From the NCBI RefSeq assembly GCF_902459665.1, contig NZ_CABPSL010000021.1, forward strand, positions 1-64,000: 64,000 bases of DNA, read 5' to 3'. Made by a program: the position numbers and the translations under genes. Source of the DNA: Pandoraea cepalis (GTDB lineage: Bacteria > Pseudomonadota > Gammaproteobacteria > Burkholderiales > Burkholderiaceae). This document shows positions 54,874 to 64,000 of the stretch, piece after piece; positions within the stretch are counted from its first letter, which is position 1, and each line of letters begins with the position of its first letter. Below the pieces are notes generated by a model that was given only the letters and a program-made list of their open reading frames with translations, was not told where the DNA came from and ran no database searches.

Positions 54874-55031
54874 AACATGATCACAGGTGTGACGCCAAAA
54901 TCGCGCCCCTTGTAGAACCCGAGACCACTTGTATTCAGGGTCAGACAGCACCCTGCATCACTGCCATGGCCTTGCGGGCCACGGCGGCAATTCCTTGCAG
55001 CCCGGCGGTATCGATCGATACCGCCACGGCG

Positions 55032-55550
55032 TTACTTCTTTTTCGGCGCGATGACCATGATCATCTGACGGCCTTCCATCTTCGGCATCTGTTCCGGCTG
55101 GCCGACCTCTTCGAGATCGGACTTCAGACGTTCCAGCATACGCGCGCCGATTTCCTGGTGAGCCATCTCACGGCCGCGGAAACGCAGCGTGATCTTGGTC
55201 TTGTCGCCTTCTTCGAGGAACCGCTTCAAATTGCGCAACTTGACGTTGTAGTCGCCGTCGTCGGTGCCAGGCCGGAATTTGACTTCCTTGATCTGAACAA
55301 CCTTCTGCTTCAGCTTGTTCTCGTGCGCTTTCTTCTGTTCCTGATACTTGAACTTGCCATAGTCCATCAGGCGGCACACCGGCGGCTGCGCCTGCGGCGC
55401 GATTTCCACCAGATCGACGTCGGCCTCTTCGGACAGACGGAAAGCCTCGGCGAGTTTCAAGATGCCGAGCTGTTCCCCGTCGACCCCGGTTAGACGCACT
55501 TCAGGCGCAGTGATTTCGCCATTGATGCGATGCGCTTTATCGGTAGCGAT
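55032..55550 (-). CDS. infC: Translation initiation factor IF-3
   Basis: IF-3 binds the 30S subunit and checks start-codon fidelity. The 172-residue protein has the N domain ([44 protein letters not shown]), a Lys-rich linker and the C domain ([10 protein letters not shown]-like block, [18 protein letters not shown]). The start is ATC at 55550, after GAGGATAAGCAAC, giving (M)[12 protein letters not shown]-3 genes classically use a rare start for self-control. The longer ATG frame from 55652 overlaps thrS and lacks homology. Confidence 0.96.
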   Translation of the reverse strand: MATDKAHRINGEITAPEVRLTGVDGEQLGILKLAEAFRLSEEADVDLVEIAPQAQPPVCRLMDYGKFKYQEQKKAHENKLKQKVVQIKEVKFRPGTDDGDYNVKLRNLKRFLEEGDKTKITLRFRGREMAHQEIGARMLERLKSDLEEVGQPEQMPKMEGRQMIMVIAPKKK

Positions 55551-55602
55551 GTTGCTTATCCTCGAAAAAAACAAAAAATTTAGCCGCGCGGTCCGACAGG
55601 CG

Positions 55603-57510
55603 TTATTGGAACGTTGCGCATTCCTGCGCCAGACGTTCGATGAGCGCGTCAACGGGCATCACACCCAGATCCACGCCGCCACGGGCACGCACGGCTACCG
55701 TATTCGCTTCCTGCTCTTTGTCCCCTACGACAACAAGGTAAGGAACCTTCTGCAATGAATGCTCGCGTATTTTATAGCTAATTTTCTCGTTGCGCAAATC
55801 GCTGCGAGCCCTAAGCCCTTGTTCTTTCAACTTTTTCGTCACTGCCTGGGCATAATCGGCCGTTTTTTCGGACACATTCAGCACAATGACCTGCTCCGGC
55901 GCGAGCCAGACCGGCATTGCACCAGCATGGTGCTCGATCAAAATGCCGATAAACCGCTCGAGCGACCCCAGGATGGCCCGGTGCAGCATGACCGGACGGC
56001 GGCGGTTGTTGTCCTCCGCCACATATTCGGCGTCCAGGCGCTCCGGCATCGAGAAATCGACCTGCATCGTGCCGCACTGCCACTGACGGCCAAGCGCGTC
56101 CTTGAGCGTGTATTCGATCTTCGGGCCGTAAAACGCCCCGTCGCCCTCCGCGATCACGAATTCGCAGTTCGAACGACGCAGCGACTCCATCAGCGCAAAT
56201 TCAGCCTTGTCCCAGTTCTCGTCCGAACCCACACGATGCTCAGGGCGCGTAGCGACCTTGTAGATCATGTCCGTGAAGCCGAAATCCTTGTACACGGCAT
56301 GCAGCAGCGCCGTGTAATTCACGCACTCGTCGAGAATCTGGTCTTCCGTACAGAAAATGTGACCGTCGTCCTGCGTGAAGCCGCGCACGCGCATCAGCCC
56401 GTGCAGGCCGCCCGACGGCTCGTTGCGGTGACATTGACCGAACTCGCCGTAGCGCAGCGGCAAATCGCGATAGCTGTGCAGCGCCGAGTTGAAAATCAGC
56501 ACATGGCCCGGACAGTTCATCGGCTTGAGCGCATACGCGCGATTTTCCGATTCCGTCGTGAACATGTTGTCCTTGTAGTTCTCCCAGTGGCCCGACTTCA
56601 CCCAGAGCGCACGATCGAGAATCTGCGGACCCTTCACTTCCTGATAGCCGTGATTGCGATAGACGCGGCGCATGTATTGCTCGACCTGCTGCCAGAGCGT
56701 CCAGCCCTTCGGGTGCCAGAAGACGAGGCCAGGCGCCTCCTCCTGCATGTGGAAGAAGTCCAGCGCACGGCCGAGCTTGCGGTGATCGCGCTTTTCCGCC
56801 TCTTCGAGCATGTGCAGATAGGCGTCCTGGTCTTCCTTTTTCGTCCAGGCCGTGCCGTAAATGCGCTGAAGCTGCTCGTTCTTGGCGTCGCCGCGCCAGT
56901 AGGCACCCGCGACCTTCATCAGCTTGAAGACTTTGAGCTTGCCCGTCGACGGCACGTGCGGCCCCCGGCAAAGATCGACGAACTTGCCTTCGCGATACAG
57001 GCCGATCTCGTCCGTCGCCGGAATCGATTCGATGATCTCGGCCTTGTACTTCTCCCCCATCGACAGGAACAGACGCACGGCGTCGTCGCGCGAGAGCACT
57101 TCGCGCGTGACCGGCTCGTCTTTCTTGGCCAGCTCGTGCATCTTCTTCTCGATGGCATCGAGATCTTCCGGCGTGAAGGCGCGGTGGAACGCGAAGTCGT
57201 AGTAGAAGCCGTTTTCGATGACTGGGCCGATCGTGACCTGCGCTTCAGGGAACAACTCCTTGACGGCGTAGGCCAGCAAGTGAGCCGTCGAGTGACGAAT
57301 GACGTCGAGGCCATCGGCGTCCTTGTCCGTGACGATGGCGAGACTCACATCGCGCTCGATCAGATAGGACGTATCGACCAGCTTGCCGTCGACGCGGCCG
57401 GCCAGGGCGGCCTTGGCCAGCCCCGTGCCGATCGAGCCGGCGACTTGCGCCACCGTGAGCGGGCCTTCGTACTGGCGTTGCGAGCCGTCAGGCAAACGTA
57501 CCGAAATCAT
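55603..57510 (-). CDS. thrS: Threonyl-tRNA synthetase
   Basis: The 635-residue class II enzyme charges tRNA-Thr and edits Ser. It has a TGS domain (about 1-62), an editing domain (about 65-225, with [16 protein letters not shown] and the SAD-type [12 protein letters not shown]), the class II core (about 240-530) and an anticodon-binding domain (about 540-635). In the core, [10 protein letters not shown] carries the zinc Cys and [27 protein letters not shown] is motif 2. It is the first gene of the thrS-infC-rpmI-rplT-pheST run; the infC start is 52 bp downstream. Confidence 0.98.
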   Translation of the reverse strand: MISVRLPDGSQRQYEGPLTVAQVAGSIGTGLAKAALAGRVDGKLVDTSYLIERDVSLAIVTDKDADGLDVIRHSTAHLLAYAVKELFPEAQVTIGPVIENGFYYDFAFHRAFTPEDLDAIEKKMHELAKKDEPVTREVLSRDDAVRLFLSMGEKYKAEIIESIPATDEIGLYREGKFVDLCRGPHVPSTGKLKVFKLMKVAGAYWRGDAKNEQLQRIYGTAWTKKEDQDAYLHMLEEAEKRDHRKLGRALDFFHMQEEAPGLVFWHPKGWTLWQQVEQYMRRVYRNHGYQEVKGPQILDRALWVKSGHWENYKDNMFTTESENRAYALKPMNCPGHVLIFNSALHSYRDLPLRYGEFGQCHRNEPSGGLHGLMRVRGFTQDDGHIFCTEDQILDECVNYTALLHAVYKDFGFTDMIYKVATRPEHRVGSDENWDKAEFALMESLRRSNCEFVIAEGDGAFYGPKIEYTLKDALGRQWQCGTMQVDFSMPERLDAEYVAEDNNRRRPVMLHRAILGSLERFIGILIEHHAGAMPVWLAPEQVIVLNVSEKTADYAQAVTKKLKEQGLRARSDLRNEKISYKIREHSLQKVPYLVVVGDKEQEANTVAVRARGGVDLGVMPVDALIERLAQECATFQ

Positions 57511-57568
57511 GTCGCACTCCCATGCGCAAAAGCATCACGCGCGGCCAACGCCACGCGGCAAAACCACG

Positions 57569-57601
57569 AAAAAAAACGGCCTCGACTGTCGTCGAGGCCG
57601 T
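57569..57601 (-). terminator. Terminator of tRNA-Val, upstream of thrS
   Basis: On the minus strand ACGGCCTCGAC / GTCGAGGCCGT forms an 11-bp stem with a 4-nt loop followed by eight T (57576-57569). It ends the tRNA-Val transcript before thrS. Confidence 0.92.
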
Positions 57602-57747
57602 CTCTTCATTCCTTGCATCCAGACGAAAAACACCCTCGACTTAACGTCGCACCTTCACCACTGTGAAAGTTCGGGCCGTCTTCAACATGAGTGTTTTCCA
57701 GCGTCTGTGTCTGCGGGGTCTCGCGGACTGTCATGCATCAAATTCGT

Positions 57748-57824
57748 TGGTAGGCTCGATTGGACTCGAACCAACGACCCCCACCATGTCAAGGTGGTGC
57801 TCTAACCAGCTGAGCTACGAGCCT
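57748..57824 (-). tRNA. tRNA-Val (anticodon GAC)
   Basis: The 77-nt cloverleaf is complete on the minus strand. The acceptor stem is AGGCTCG / CGAGCCT with discriminator A and an encoded CCA (57750-57748). The anticodon stem CCACC/GGTGG has loop TTGACAT, which puts GAC at 57790-57788. D arm GCTCAGCTGGTTAGAGC and T arm GTTCGAGT are normal. A terminator lies 147 nt further on. Confidence 0.97.
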
Positions 57825-57898
57825 ACTACAAGAGAACGAGATTCTAGCAATATTTCAGCGCGTCGCCAAGCGAATATTGTGCCTGCCGCAAATGCCGC

Positions 57899-60196
57899 TC
57901 ACCGCCGCCGCGACGACACCACTCCCGCCACCCCGCCCAATTGCGCCAGCGCGCGCTGCAACTGCCCGCCATCGCGCACTTCCACCGTGAACTGCATGAA
58001 CGCCTGCGCCCCCCGCGACTGCGTGCTGACACCAGTGACGTTGAGCTTTTCCCGTGAGAACACTTCGGAGATGTCGCGCAGCAATCCCTGACGGTCGGTC
58101 GCCTCGATCTGGATATCCACCGGATACGCCGCCACGCCCCGCCCTTCGAGCACATCGGCCGACCACGCGGTCTGAATGACCCGCTCCGGCGCCCGCGCCT
58201 TCATGGCGTGAAAGCTCGTGCAATCCTGACGGTGGATCGATACCCCCTTGCCGCGCGTGACAAACCCCACGATCGGATCCGGCGGCGCCGGACGGCAGCA
58301 CTTGGCCAGTTGCGTGAGCAACGCGCCGACGCCCACGACCAGCACGCCGCTCTTGGCCCCCTGCGTGACGCTGGTGTCGAGGCTCTTCTTCGCGACGAGC
58401 GTGTCCTCGTCGCGCGGCTCCGGCCCCGGCAGATTGCCCGACAGCGCCTGCTCGACATGGCGCAGGCTGAACTCATCCTTGGCAATCGACGCGTAAAGGT
58501 CGTCCGGCGTCCGGAATCCGAGCCGAGCCGCCAGTTCCTCCAGATTGACCGACGTCTTGCCCTCGCGCTGCAACGTCTTGTCGATCAGCGTTCGGCCATG
58601 GGCAATCGTTTCTTCGAGATCGATGGTGTTGAACCACTGACGCACCTTCTGGCGTGCCCGGTGACTCTGCAAATACCCCAACTGCGTGTTGAGCCAATCG
58701 CGCGACGGGCCGCCCTGCTTGACCGTCACGATTTCGACCGTCTGCCCGTTCTGCAGCGGCGTATTGAGCGGCACCATCGCGCCGTCGACACGCGCGCCAC
58801 GGCAACGATGCCCCAGCTCCGAGTGCAGGTGATACGCAAAATCGACCGGCGTCGCCCCCTGCGGCAACGCGATCACGCGTGCCTGCGGCGTGAGCACGTA
58901 GATATGATCGTCGATCGTCGCGCGCTTGAGCTGCGCCCATGGCTGCGCGGCCCCCTCGGCACCCACCGTATCGGCCACATCGTCTTTCCACGCGAGCAAC
59001 TGGCGCAGCCAGGCGATCTTCTCGTCGTAGGCCTCGTTCGCCGCAAACGCGCCGCCGTAGCCGCGCTGCCCCGCTTCCTTGTAGCGCCAGTGAGCCGCGA
59101 TGCCATACTCGGCAAAGTGATGCATCTCATTCGTGCGTATCTGCACTTCGAATGCCCGCCCGTCATCGCCGATCACCACGGTGTGCAGCGACTTGTAGCC
59201 ATTGGGCTTCGGACGCGAGATGTAATCGTCGAACTCTTTCGGAATCGGCTGCCACAGGTTGTGGACAATGCCCAGCACCGTGTAGCAATCCTTGATGTCG
59301 TCGACGATCACGCGAAACGCGCGCACATCGTACAGTTCGGCGAAATCGACCGCCTTGCCGCGCATCTTCTTCCAGATACTGTAGATGTGCTTCGGCCGCC
59401 CGGACACTTCGGCCCTGACACCCGCGCGCGCCAGTTCGTCCTGAAGTCGCTGGATCGCTCCCTCGATGAACGTCTGACGCTCGACGCGCTTCTCTTCGAG
59501 CAGCTTGGCAATCTGCTTGTAAGTGACCGGCTCCAGGAAGCGGAACGCGAGGTCTTCGAGCTCCCACTTCAGTTGCCAGATGCCGAGGCGGTTCGCAAGC
59601 GGCGCATAGATCTCGAGCACCTCGTGCGGCATCTCCTCAGGGGGTGTCTTCTTCTGCGCCGCATACCAGCGCAGCGATTGCAGACGCGACGCCAGCCGGA
59701 TCATCACCACACGGATGTCTTGCGCAAACGCGAGCAGCATCTTGCGCAGCCCTTCGACCTGCGACTTGCGCTCTGCCGCGGCGTCGCGATCGCGCCCGTC
59801 GGACGGCATGGCCTGCGCGGCACGCGAGCCCGCGCCCGAGAGCCGCTGCAACTTGCGCACGTCGATCACGAGCGCCGCCACTTCGGCGCCGAAGGTTTGG
59901 GTCAACGTGGTTTGGGGATCCGGCAGGAACTCGACGGCGGAGAAGAGCGCCGCGGCCTGATGCGTTGCCTCGTCCACGCGCAGCGTATCGAGAATCGCGA
60001 GCATGCCGCGTGCGTGCGCCATGATCGGCTCGCCGGAAGAGAGCACGTGCTCGCCGCACAGGGTCGTGGCGAACGCGAGCGCGTTGTCGAGCGTGGCGGG
60101 CAAGGGCACATCACCCACGCCCGGGGTCGAATTCCGGGCGTCGGGCGCCGTTGTCGAATTCGTGCCAGCGGAGGTCGGTGCTTGATGTTGGTTCAT
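57899..60196 (-). CDS. relA: GTP pyrophosphokinase (stringent-response synthetase)
   Basis: RelA makes (p)ppGpp on stalled ribosomes. The 765-residue protein has a degenerate HD hydrolase domain: where active SpoT has ALLHDVVED, this has AALFSAVEF (82-90). The synthetase domain is complete (about 240-360) and carries the EFDD (321-324) form typical of RelA, not RFKD of SpoT. TGS (about 420-485), zinc-finger/helical and ACT domains (C-terminal, VDIQIEATDRQGLLRDISEVF) follow. The pattern gives a monofunctional synthetase. Start 60196; it lies between RidA and tRNA-Val. Confidence 0.96.
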   Translation of the reverse strand: MNQHQAPTSAGTNSTTAPDARNSTPGVGDVPLPATLDNALAFATTLCGEHVLSSGEPIMAHARGMLAILDTLRVDEATHQAAALFSAVEFLPDPQTTLTQTFGAEVAALVIDVRKLQRLSGAGSRAAQAMPSDGRDRDAAAERKSQVEGLRKMLLAFAQDIRVVMIRLASRLQSLRWYAAQKKTPPEEMPHEVLEIYAPLANRLGIWQLKWELEDLAFRFLEPVTYKQIAKLLEEKRVERQTFIEGAIQRLQDELARAGVRAEVSGRPKHIYSIWKKMRGKAVDFAELYDVRAFRVIVDDIKDCYTVLGIVHNLWQPIPKEFDDYISRPKPNGYKSLHTVVIGDDGRAFEVQIRTNEMHHFAEYGIAAHWRYKEAGQRGYGGAFAANEAYDEKIAWLRQLLAWKDDVADTVGAEGAAQPWAQLKRATIDDHIYVLTPQARVIALPQGATPVDFAYHLHSELGHRCRGARVDGAMVPLNTPLQNGQTVEIVTVKQGGPSRDWLNTQLGYLQSHRARQKVRQWFNTIDLEETIAHGRTLIDKTLQREGKTSVNLEELAARLGFRTPDDLYASIAKDEFSLRHVEQALSGNLPGPEPRDEDTLVAKKSLDTSVTQGAKSGVLVVGVGALLTQLAKCCRPAPPDPIVGFVTRGKGVSIHRQDCTSFHAMKARAPERVIQTAWSADVLEGRGVAAYPVDIQIEATDRQGLLRDISEVFSREKLNVTGVSTQSRGAQAFMQFTVEVRDGGQLQRALAQLGGVAGVVSSRRR

Positions 60197-60244
60197 GTCG
60201 GAACATGGGGCGACGTGCGCCCCTGATGATACGGGTCGTGAGAC

Positions 60245-60601
60245 TCAGCCTTCGCGCTGAGCCGCCACGACCACGATTTCTACAAGCATGGCAGGGTCGG
60301 CGAGCAACGCCTGCACAGTGGCACGCGGAGGTGCATTACCCGCGGGCACCCATTCGTCCCACACCTGGTTCATTTCGCCGAAATACTTCATGTCCGAAAT
60401 ATAGATCTGACAGGAAAGAATCAGCGACTTGTCGCTGTTCGCCTCGGCGAGCAGGCGGTCGATATGCGCGAGTACCTGACGCGTCTGACCGACCATGTCC
60501 TGCGTGCGGTCATCCGGCGTCTGCCCTGCCAGATAAACCGTGCCGTTGTGCACCGCCATGTCCGACCAGCGCTTTTCGACGTAGAAACGTTGTACTGCCA
60601 T
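60245..60601 (-). CDS. RidA family protein
   Basis: The 118-residue protein matches the YjgF/YER057c/RidA fold: SDMAVHNGTVYLAGQTPDDRTQDMVGQTRQVLAHIDRLLAEANSDKSLILSCQIYISDMKYFGEMNQVWDEWVPAGNAPPRATVQALLADPAMLVEIVVVAAQ. The conserved active-site Arg (PPRATVQ) and Glu (VEIVVVA) of true RidA enamine/imine deaminases are present. It could remove reactive 2-aminoacrylate. ATG 60601 follows a GAGGAG site. It lies 48 bp before relA. Confidence 0.93.
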   Translation of the reverse strand: MAVQRFYVEKRWSDMAVHNGTVYLAGQTPDDRTQDMVGQTRQVLAHIDRLLAEANSDKSLILSCQIYISDMKYFGEMNQVWDEWVPAGNAPPRATVQALLADPAMLVEIVVVAAQREG

Positions 60602-60667
60602 GATGTAAGACTCCTCGTGTTCTTCGAACGTCGGACTTGTCGCCGCACCCCGCCACCGGAGCGAGTG

Positions 60668-61546
60668 TCAGTCGGCAAATCCCTCAAAAAATCGGCGTGC
60701 GATCTCGATCTGATCCGCATGCACAAACGTCGGCGCGTGTCCCACGCCGGGTATTTCCACGGCGCGTGCGTGTTGCGCGAGCGCCAGCATTTGTTCGAGC
60801 GTCGCGCGCGAGAGCAGATCCGACTGCTCGCCGCGCACAATCAACAGGCGCCCGGAAAATGCCGCAAGCGACGCCCAGAGCATGCCCTCTCCCGCCGCTA
60901 CGGCCTCGGGCGAAATCGCGGCAAATGCCGCTCCGAGCGATGGATCGTAACGCAACACATACCCATCGCCGTCGGCCTTGAGCAGCGGCTCGCACAATGC
61001 GCGCCATTCCTCCCGGGTATGCGGACCGAATGACGACGAGATCGACCAAAGGTAGTCGGCCCCCTCGTCGATCGATGCAAAACGCTTCGGCGTACCGACA
61101 TATTGACCGATGCGTGCGAGCGCGGCGACGTCGATGTGCGGTCCGACATCGTTGAGCAGCAGATTGCGAATCGGCGTATCGGGCAAGCCCGCGAGGCCCA
61201 TGCCGATCAACCCGCCCATCGACGTGCCAAACCAGTCCACGGACGTCACGCCCAGGCGCGCAATCAACGTCACCATGTCGGAGACGTATTGCGGCACGAC
61301 ATAGCCTGCGGGATTGCGCAGCCACGACGACTGTCCGCGCCCAACCACGTCGGGACACACGACACGGTAGTCGTTTGCGAACGTCTTCGCCAGCGCATCA
61401 AAATCGCGACCGCATCGCGTCAGCCCATGCACGCACAACAGAACGCGCGGGTTCTCCGGATCGCCCCATTCCGTGTACGCCATACGATGCAACCCGGAAG
61501 GGCTCAGACACTGAACGTTCGACAGGCGCGGCGCGTAGCTCGACAT
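60668..61546 (-). CDS. Alpha/beta-fold hydrolase
   Basis: The 292-residue protein has the classic catalytic pieces: oxyanion HGLTR (about 40-44), nucleophile elbow GTSMGG (Ser at about 109), a late acid in the RGEQSDLLS turn (Asp about 247) and His in GVGHAPTF (about 271). The insert between is a cap. Similar proteins are esterases or carbon-carbon hydrolases. No substrate gene is nearby. Start 61546 has a weak ribosome site. The scoAB genes lie upstream on the same strand beyond a terminator. Confidence 0.88.
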   Translation of the reverse strand: MSSYAPRLSNVQCLSPSGLHRMAYTEWGDPENPRVLLCVHGLTRCGRDFDALAKTFANDYRVVCPDVVGRGQSSWLRNPAGYVVPQYVSDMVTLIARLGVTSVDWFGTSMGGLIGMGLAGLPDTPIRNLLLNDVGPHIDVAALARIGQYVGTPKRFASIDEGADYLWSISSSFGPHTREEWRALCEPLLKADGDGYVLRYDPSLGAAFAAISPEAVAAGEGMLWASLAAFSGRLLIVRGEQSDLLSRATLEQMLALAQHARAVEIPGVGHAPTFVHADQIEIARRFFEGFAD

Positions 61547-61676
61547 GACAGACTCATCGGATCGGTTTCCAGAACCGAATTCTACCGCGCTTGCCGTCTA
61601 CCTTTGCAGCGATGCCCGCAACACGGCGCGCAGTGTCGCGCAGAACCCGAATCGTGGCCGACTCACCGGCACCGCC

Positions 61677-61707
61677 AAAACAAAACGGGCGGGGAAATCC
61701 CCGCCCG
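61677..61707 (-). terminator. Terminator of the scoAB operon
   Basis: On the minus strand CGGGCGGGG / CCCCGCCCG forms a 9-bp stem with a 4-nt loop followed by TTTTGTTTT. It lies 114 bp after the scoB stop codon and 131 bp before the hydrolase gene. Confidence 0.9.
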
Positions 61708-61821
61708 CTTCGCCTTCCATCGGTCACCGGGTTCAACGGCCACGGCAACCCTCAGCAATACCGCGTGTCACACGCCCCTGGCATTCAAGCCACAAGAGAC
61801 GACAGCCACGTCACCCATGCG

Positions 61822-62460
61822 TCAGACAGCGCTCGTGTCGAGCGGTGCCCCGGTCTTCTGCGAAATTTCTTCCTTCGTCACGCCCGGCGCGAGCTCGACC
61901 ACCTTCAGGCCGTCCGGCGTCACATCGATCACACCGAGGTCGGTGATGATGCGGTTGACCACGCCAAGGCCGGTCAGCGGCAGATCGCAGGCCTTCAGGA
62001 TCTTGTGGGCGTCGCCCTTGGCAACGTGCTCCATGAGCACGACCACGCGACCGACACCGGCGACAAGATCCATCGCGCCGCCCATGCCCTTGATCATCTT
62101 GCCCGGGATCATCCAGTTCGCGAGGTCGCCTTTTTCGCTGACCTGCATCGCCCCGAGGATTGCCAGATTGATGTGGCCGCCACGGATCATCGCGAACGAG
62201 TCCGCCGACGAGAAGATCGACGAACCCGGTAGCGTCGTCACCGTTTGCTTGCCCGCGTTGATCATGTCTGCATCGACTTCGTCCTCCGTCGGGAACGGGC
62301 CGATACCGAGCAGGCCATTCTCCGATTGCAGCCAGACTTCCATGCCGTCGGGCACATGGTTCGCCACCAGCGTGGGCAAACCGATGCCGAGGTTCACGTA
62401 AAAGCCGTCTTCCAGCTCTCGCGCCGCGCGCGCAGCCATTTCATCACGATTCCATGCCAT
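61822..62460 (-). CDS. scoB: Succinyl-CoA:3-ketoacid CoA-transferase subunit B
   Basis: ScoB with ScoA moves CoA from succinyl-CoA to acetoacetate, opening ketone bodies for use. The 212-residue subunit B has the catalytic Glu in the [12 protein letters not shown] motif (about 46-60) and the family block [42 protein letters not shown] (about 98-138). ATG 62460 follows AAGGAGATAACC, 23 bp after scoA. The pair is the normal order A then B. Confidence 0.96.
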   Translation of the reverse strand: MAWNRDEMAARAARELEDGFYVNLGIGLPTLVANHVPDGMEVWLQSENGLLGIGPFPTEDEVDADMINAGKQTVTTLPGSSIFSSADSFAMIRGGHINLAILGAMQVSEKGDLANWMIPGKMIKGMGGAMDLVAGVGRVVVLMEHVAKGDAHKILKACDLPLTGLGVVNRIITDLGVIDVTPDGLKVVELAPGVTKEEISQKTGAPLDTSAV

Positions 62461-62483
62461 GGTTATCTCCTTGATCTCGGCGC

Positions 62484-63182
62484 TTACTTGGCACGAACCG
62501 TGCGTTGTTCAATGCGTTTTTCCGGATGCGCGTTCAGCACGATGCGCTGAACGAAGATGCCGGGCAGGTGCACGTCGTCCGGGTCGATCGAACCGGTGTC
62601 GACCAGTTCCTCGACTTCGACGATGGTGATCTTGCCGGCCATGGCCGCCACCGGGTTGAAGTTGCGGGCGGTACGATTGAACACGAGGTTGCCCGCGCGA
62701 TCCGCCTTGGCGGCCTTCACGAGCGCGATATCGGCGCGCAGCGAGCGCTCCATGACGTACGTCTCGCCGTCGAATTCACGGATTTCCTTGCCTTCGGCGA
62801 CTACCGTACCCACGCCCGTCTTCGTGAAGAACGCCGGAATGCCTGCGCCACCGGCGCGCAGTTTTTCGGCCAGCGTGCCCTGCGGGGTGAATTCGAGCTC
62901 GAGTTCGCCGGCCAGATATTGGCGTTCGAACTCCTTGTTCTCGCCAACGTACGACGAAATCATCCGCTTGATCTGACGCGTCTCCAGCAGCAATCCCAGA
63001 CCGAAGCCGTCCACGCCGGCGTTGTTGCTGATACAGGTGAGCCCCTTGACGCCCGAGTCGCGCAACGCGGCGATCAGGGCCTCGGGAATGCCACACAGGC
63101 CGAAGCCGCCGACAGCGAGCGTTTGCCCGTCTGCGACAACATCGGCGAGCGCCTCCTTGGCGCTGGCGTATACCTTGTTCAT
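62484..63182 (-). CDS. scoA: Succinyl-CoA:3-ketoacid CoA-transferase subunit A
   Basis: The 232-residue subunit A carries the CoA-binding [42 protein letters not shown] (about 25-66), then [50 protein letters not shown]. Such enzymes are used with poly-hydroxybutyrate or acetoacetate metabolism. Start 63182 has GGGAAAGGGACAC upstream. It is divergent from a PAS-LuxR regulator across a 228-bp gap. Confidence 0.96.
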   Translation of the reverse strand: MNKVYASAKEALADVVADGQTLAVGGFGLCGIPEALIAALRDSGVKGLTCISNNAGVDGFGLGLLLETRQIKRMISSYVGENKEFERQYLAGELELEFTPQGTLAEKLRAGGAGIPAFFTKTGVGTVVAEGKEIREFDGETYVMERSLRADIALVKAAKADRAGNLVFNRTARNFNPVAAMAGKITIVEVEELVDTGSIDPDDVHLPGIFVQRIVLNAHPEKRIEQRTVRAK

Positions 63183-63410
63183 CGTGTGTCCCTTTCCCTC
63201 GGTTGAGAATTGAAATTATGTCGCGCGCTTGCGCGTTGCGAGGCTTGCGCCGCCCCTCGAATCGCCGTGGCCACGCACCTCATGCAATCATAGAGCTTAC
63301 GGTGCCGGGCAAATCGGGCACAATACGTGAAATTACATATCTCCTTGCGCGCCGGGCCGTAACACGCAATCCACCGGCACGCGCCCAGACAGGATCCGCG
63401 CCGCTCCCCC

Positions 63411-63956
63411 ATGCCGACGTTCGACTACCAGACCGCTTTTCACATCGCACCCGTCGGCCTGGTCATTTCGCGCCAGCGCATCATCGAGGACTGCAATCGA
63501 CAGCTTGGCAAGATCTTCGGCTACGAGCCCGAGGCCCTGATCGGTCAGTCGTTCCAGGTGCTGTATCCGTCCCCCAAGGAGTTCGAGCGCATTGGCGAGC
63601 GCATTCCGCCGATCATGAGCACGCAGGGCGTCTATGCTGACGAGCGCATCATGCGCCGGGCCAGCGGCGAACTGTTCTGGTGCCACGTGACGGGTCGCTC
63701 GCTCGACGTGAAAGACCCCCACGCCGCCGGCCTCTGGACCTTTGAGGACATGTCGGCCACACGTCGCGTCGCCGTGGCACTGACCGCGCGCGAGCGCGAA
63801 ATCGCGGCGCAACTCGTGCAGGGCAAGACAAGCAAGCAGATCGGCAAGATTCTCGACATCAGCCCGCGAACCGTCGACATCTATCGCGCCCGCCTGATGC
63901 AGAAATACGGCGCCGGCACGGCGACCGAACTCGTTCAGCGACTCCTCGGCAACTGA
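63411..63956 (+). CDS. PAS-domain LuxR-type transcriptional regulator
   Basis: The 181-residue protein has one PAS domain (about 5-115: IAPVGLVISRQRIIEDCNRQLGKIFGYEPEALIGQSFQVLYPS...RASGELFWCHVTGRSLD) and a C-terminal LuxR HTH (about 120-178: LTAREREIAAQLVQGKTSKQIGKILDISPRTVDIYRARLMQKYGAGTATELVQRLL). It has no receiver domain, so the PAS ligand must set its activity. It is divergent from scoAB and might control it. Similar PAS-LuxR proteins sit beside scoAB in other Burkholderiales. ATG 63411 has only a weak ribosome-binding site. Confidence 0.9.
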   Translation: MPTFDYQTAFHIAPVGLVISRQRIIEDCNRQLGKIFGYEPEALIGQSFQVLYPSPKEFERIGERIPPIMSTQGVYADERIMRRASGELFWCHVTGRSLDVKDPHAAGLWTFEDMSATRRVAVALTAREREIAAQLVQGKTSKQIGKILDISPRTVDIYRARLMQKYGAGTATELVQRLLGN

Positions 63957-63964
63957 GGAACGCC

Positions 63965-63985
63965 AGGGGGCAGGCAGCGCCCCCT
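63965..63985 (+). terminator. Possible terminator after the PAS-LuxR gene
   Basis: AGGGGGC / GCCCCCT forms a 7-bp stem with a 7-nt loop, 8 bp after the stop codon. The T-run is only two bases, so it is a weak case. Confidence 0.35.
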
Positions 63986-64000
63986 TCCCGCTTCACCGAA

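Noticed and set aside
55032-55652. infC from the upstream ATG at 55652
   Set aside because: The extra 34 residues overlap thrS, lack homology, and the ATC at 55550 has its own Shine-Dalgarno.
58208-60226. A 672-codon frame opposite relA, and a 635-codon one opposite thrS
   Set aside because: Both are antisense shadows of strong genes with charged low-information sequence.

Overview
The window reads as chromosomal DNA of a high-GC betaproteobacterium of the order Burkholderiales, most likely Burkholderiaceae. Pandoraea or a close relative is plausible but not proven. The evidence is the gene content and order: odhB-sucA, a thrS-infC-rpmI-rplT-pheS-pheT-ihfA-merR cluster next to relA and tRNA-Val, scoAB, and E. 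coli-type CTGT-N8-ACAG LexA boxes. Most of the window is core or common accessory metabolism. I see no prophage, insertion sequence, CRISPR array or rRNA. Because of the GC content, many very long antisense open frames exist over real genes; these are shadows.

Layout: 1-3339 is the 2-oxoglutarate dehydrogenase genes odhB (cut by the window edge) and sucA on the minus strand. 3743-7398 is an NADPH sulfite reductase pair, cysJ-cysI. 7513-10190 holds a small lipoprotein, a chemoreceptor and a TPR protein. 10459-12966 is PBP1A. 13176-14209 is azlCD, a branched-chain amino-acid exporter. 14294-18645 holds gshA, a TauE-type permease and an acyl-CoA synthetase. A tRNA-Pro(GGG) follows. 19179-21651 is a second sulfite reductase, fused to DUF2849 and coupled to DUF934. 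21935-23471 holds a small protein behind a LexA box, a DUF1275 membrane protein and a stand-alone BLUF photoreceptor.

23628-31722 is a seven-gene minus-strand operon, divergent from an IclR regulator: a spermidine/putrescine-type ABC transporter plus a three-subunit flavin/iron-sulphur amine dehydrogenase of the HcnABC / opine oxidase / D-hydroxyproline dehydrogenase type. It looks like a complete uptake-and-oxidation module for an unknown amino-acid-derived amine. 31752-36596 is a mixed stretch: OsmC, GST, a class V aminotransferase, a cupin, a small DUF3303-like protein and DUF72.

36899-49250 contains four cyclic-di-GMP proteins (two diguanylate cyclases, two GGDEF-EAL proteins). Between them lie a TMEM175-like channel, an S4 RNA-binding protein, a DUF3717 protein behind a second LexA box, an intergenic DnaA-box cluster, a rubredoxin and several small unknowns. 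49662-57510 is the translation cluster, with several visible control elements: a non-ATG infC start, a hairpin over the rpmI Shine-Dalgarno, and a terminator between rplT and pheS. 57748-63956 holds tRNA-Val(GAC), relA, a RidA protein, an alpha/beta hydrolase, scoB-scoA and a PAS-LuxR regulator.

The least expected items are the two perfect LexA boxes in front of uncharacterised small genes, the duplicated sulfite reductase with its DUF2849 fusion, the orphan amine-oxidase operon and the DnaA-box cluster. I did not find a clear new defence or mobile system.
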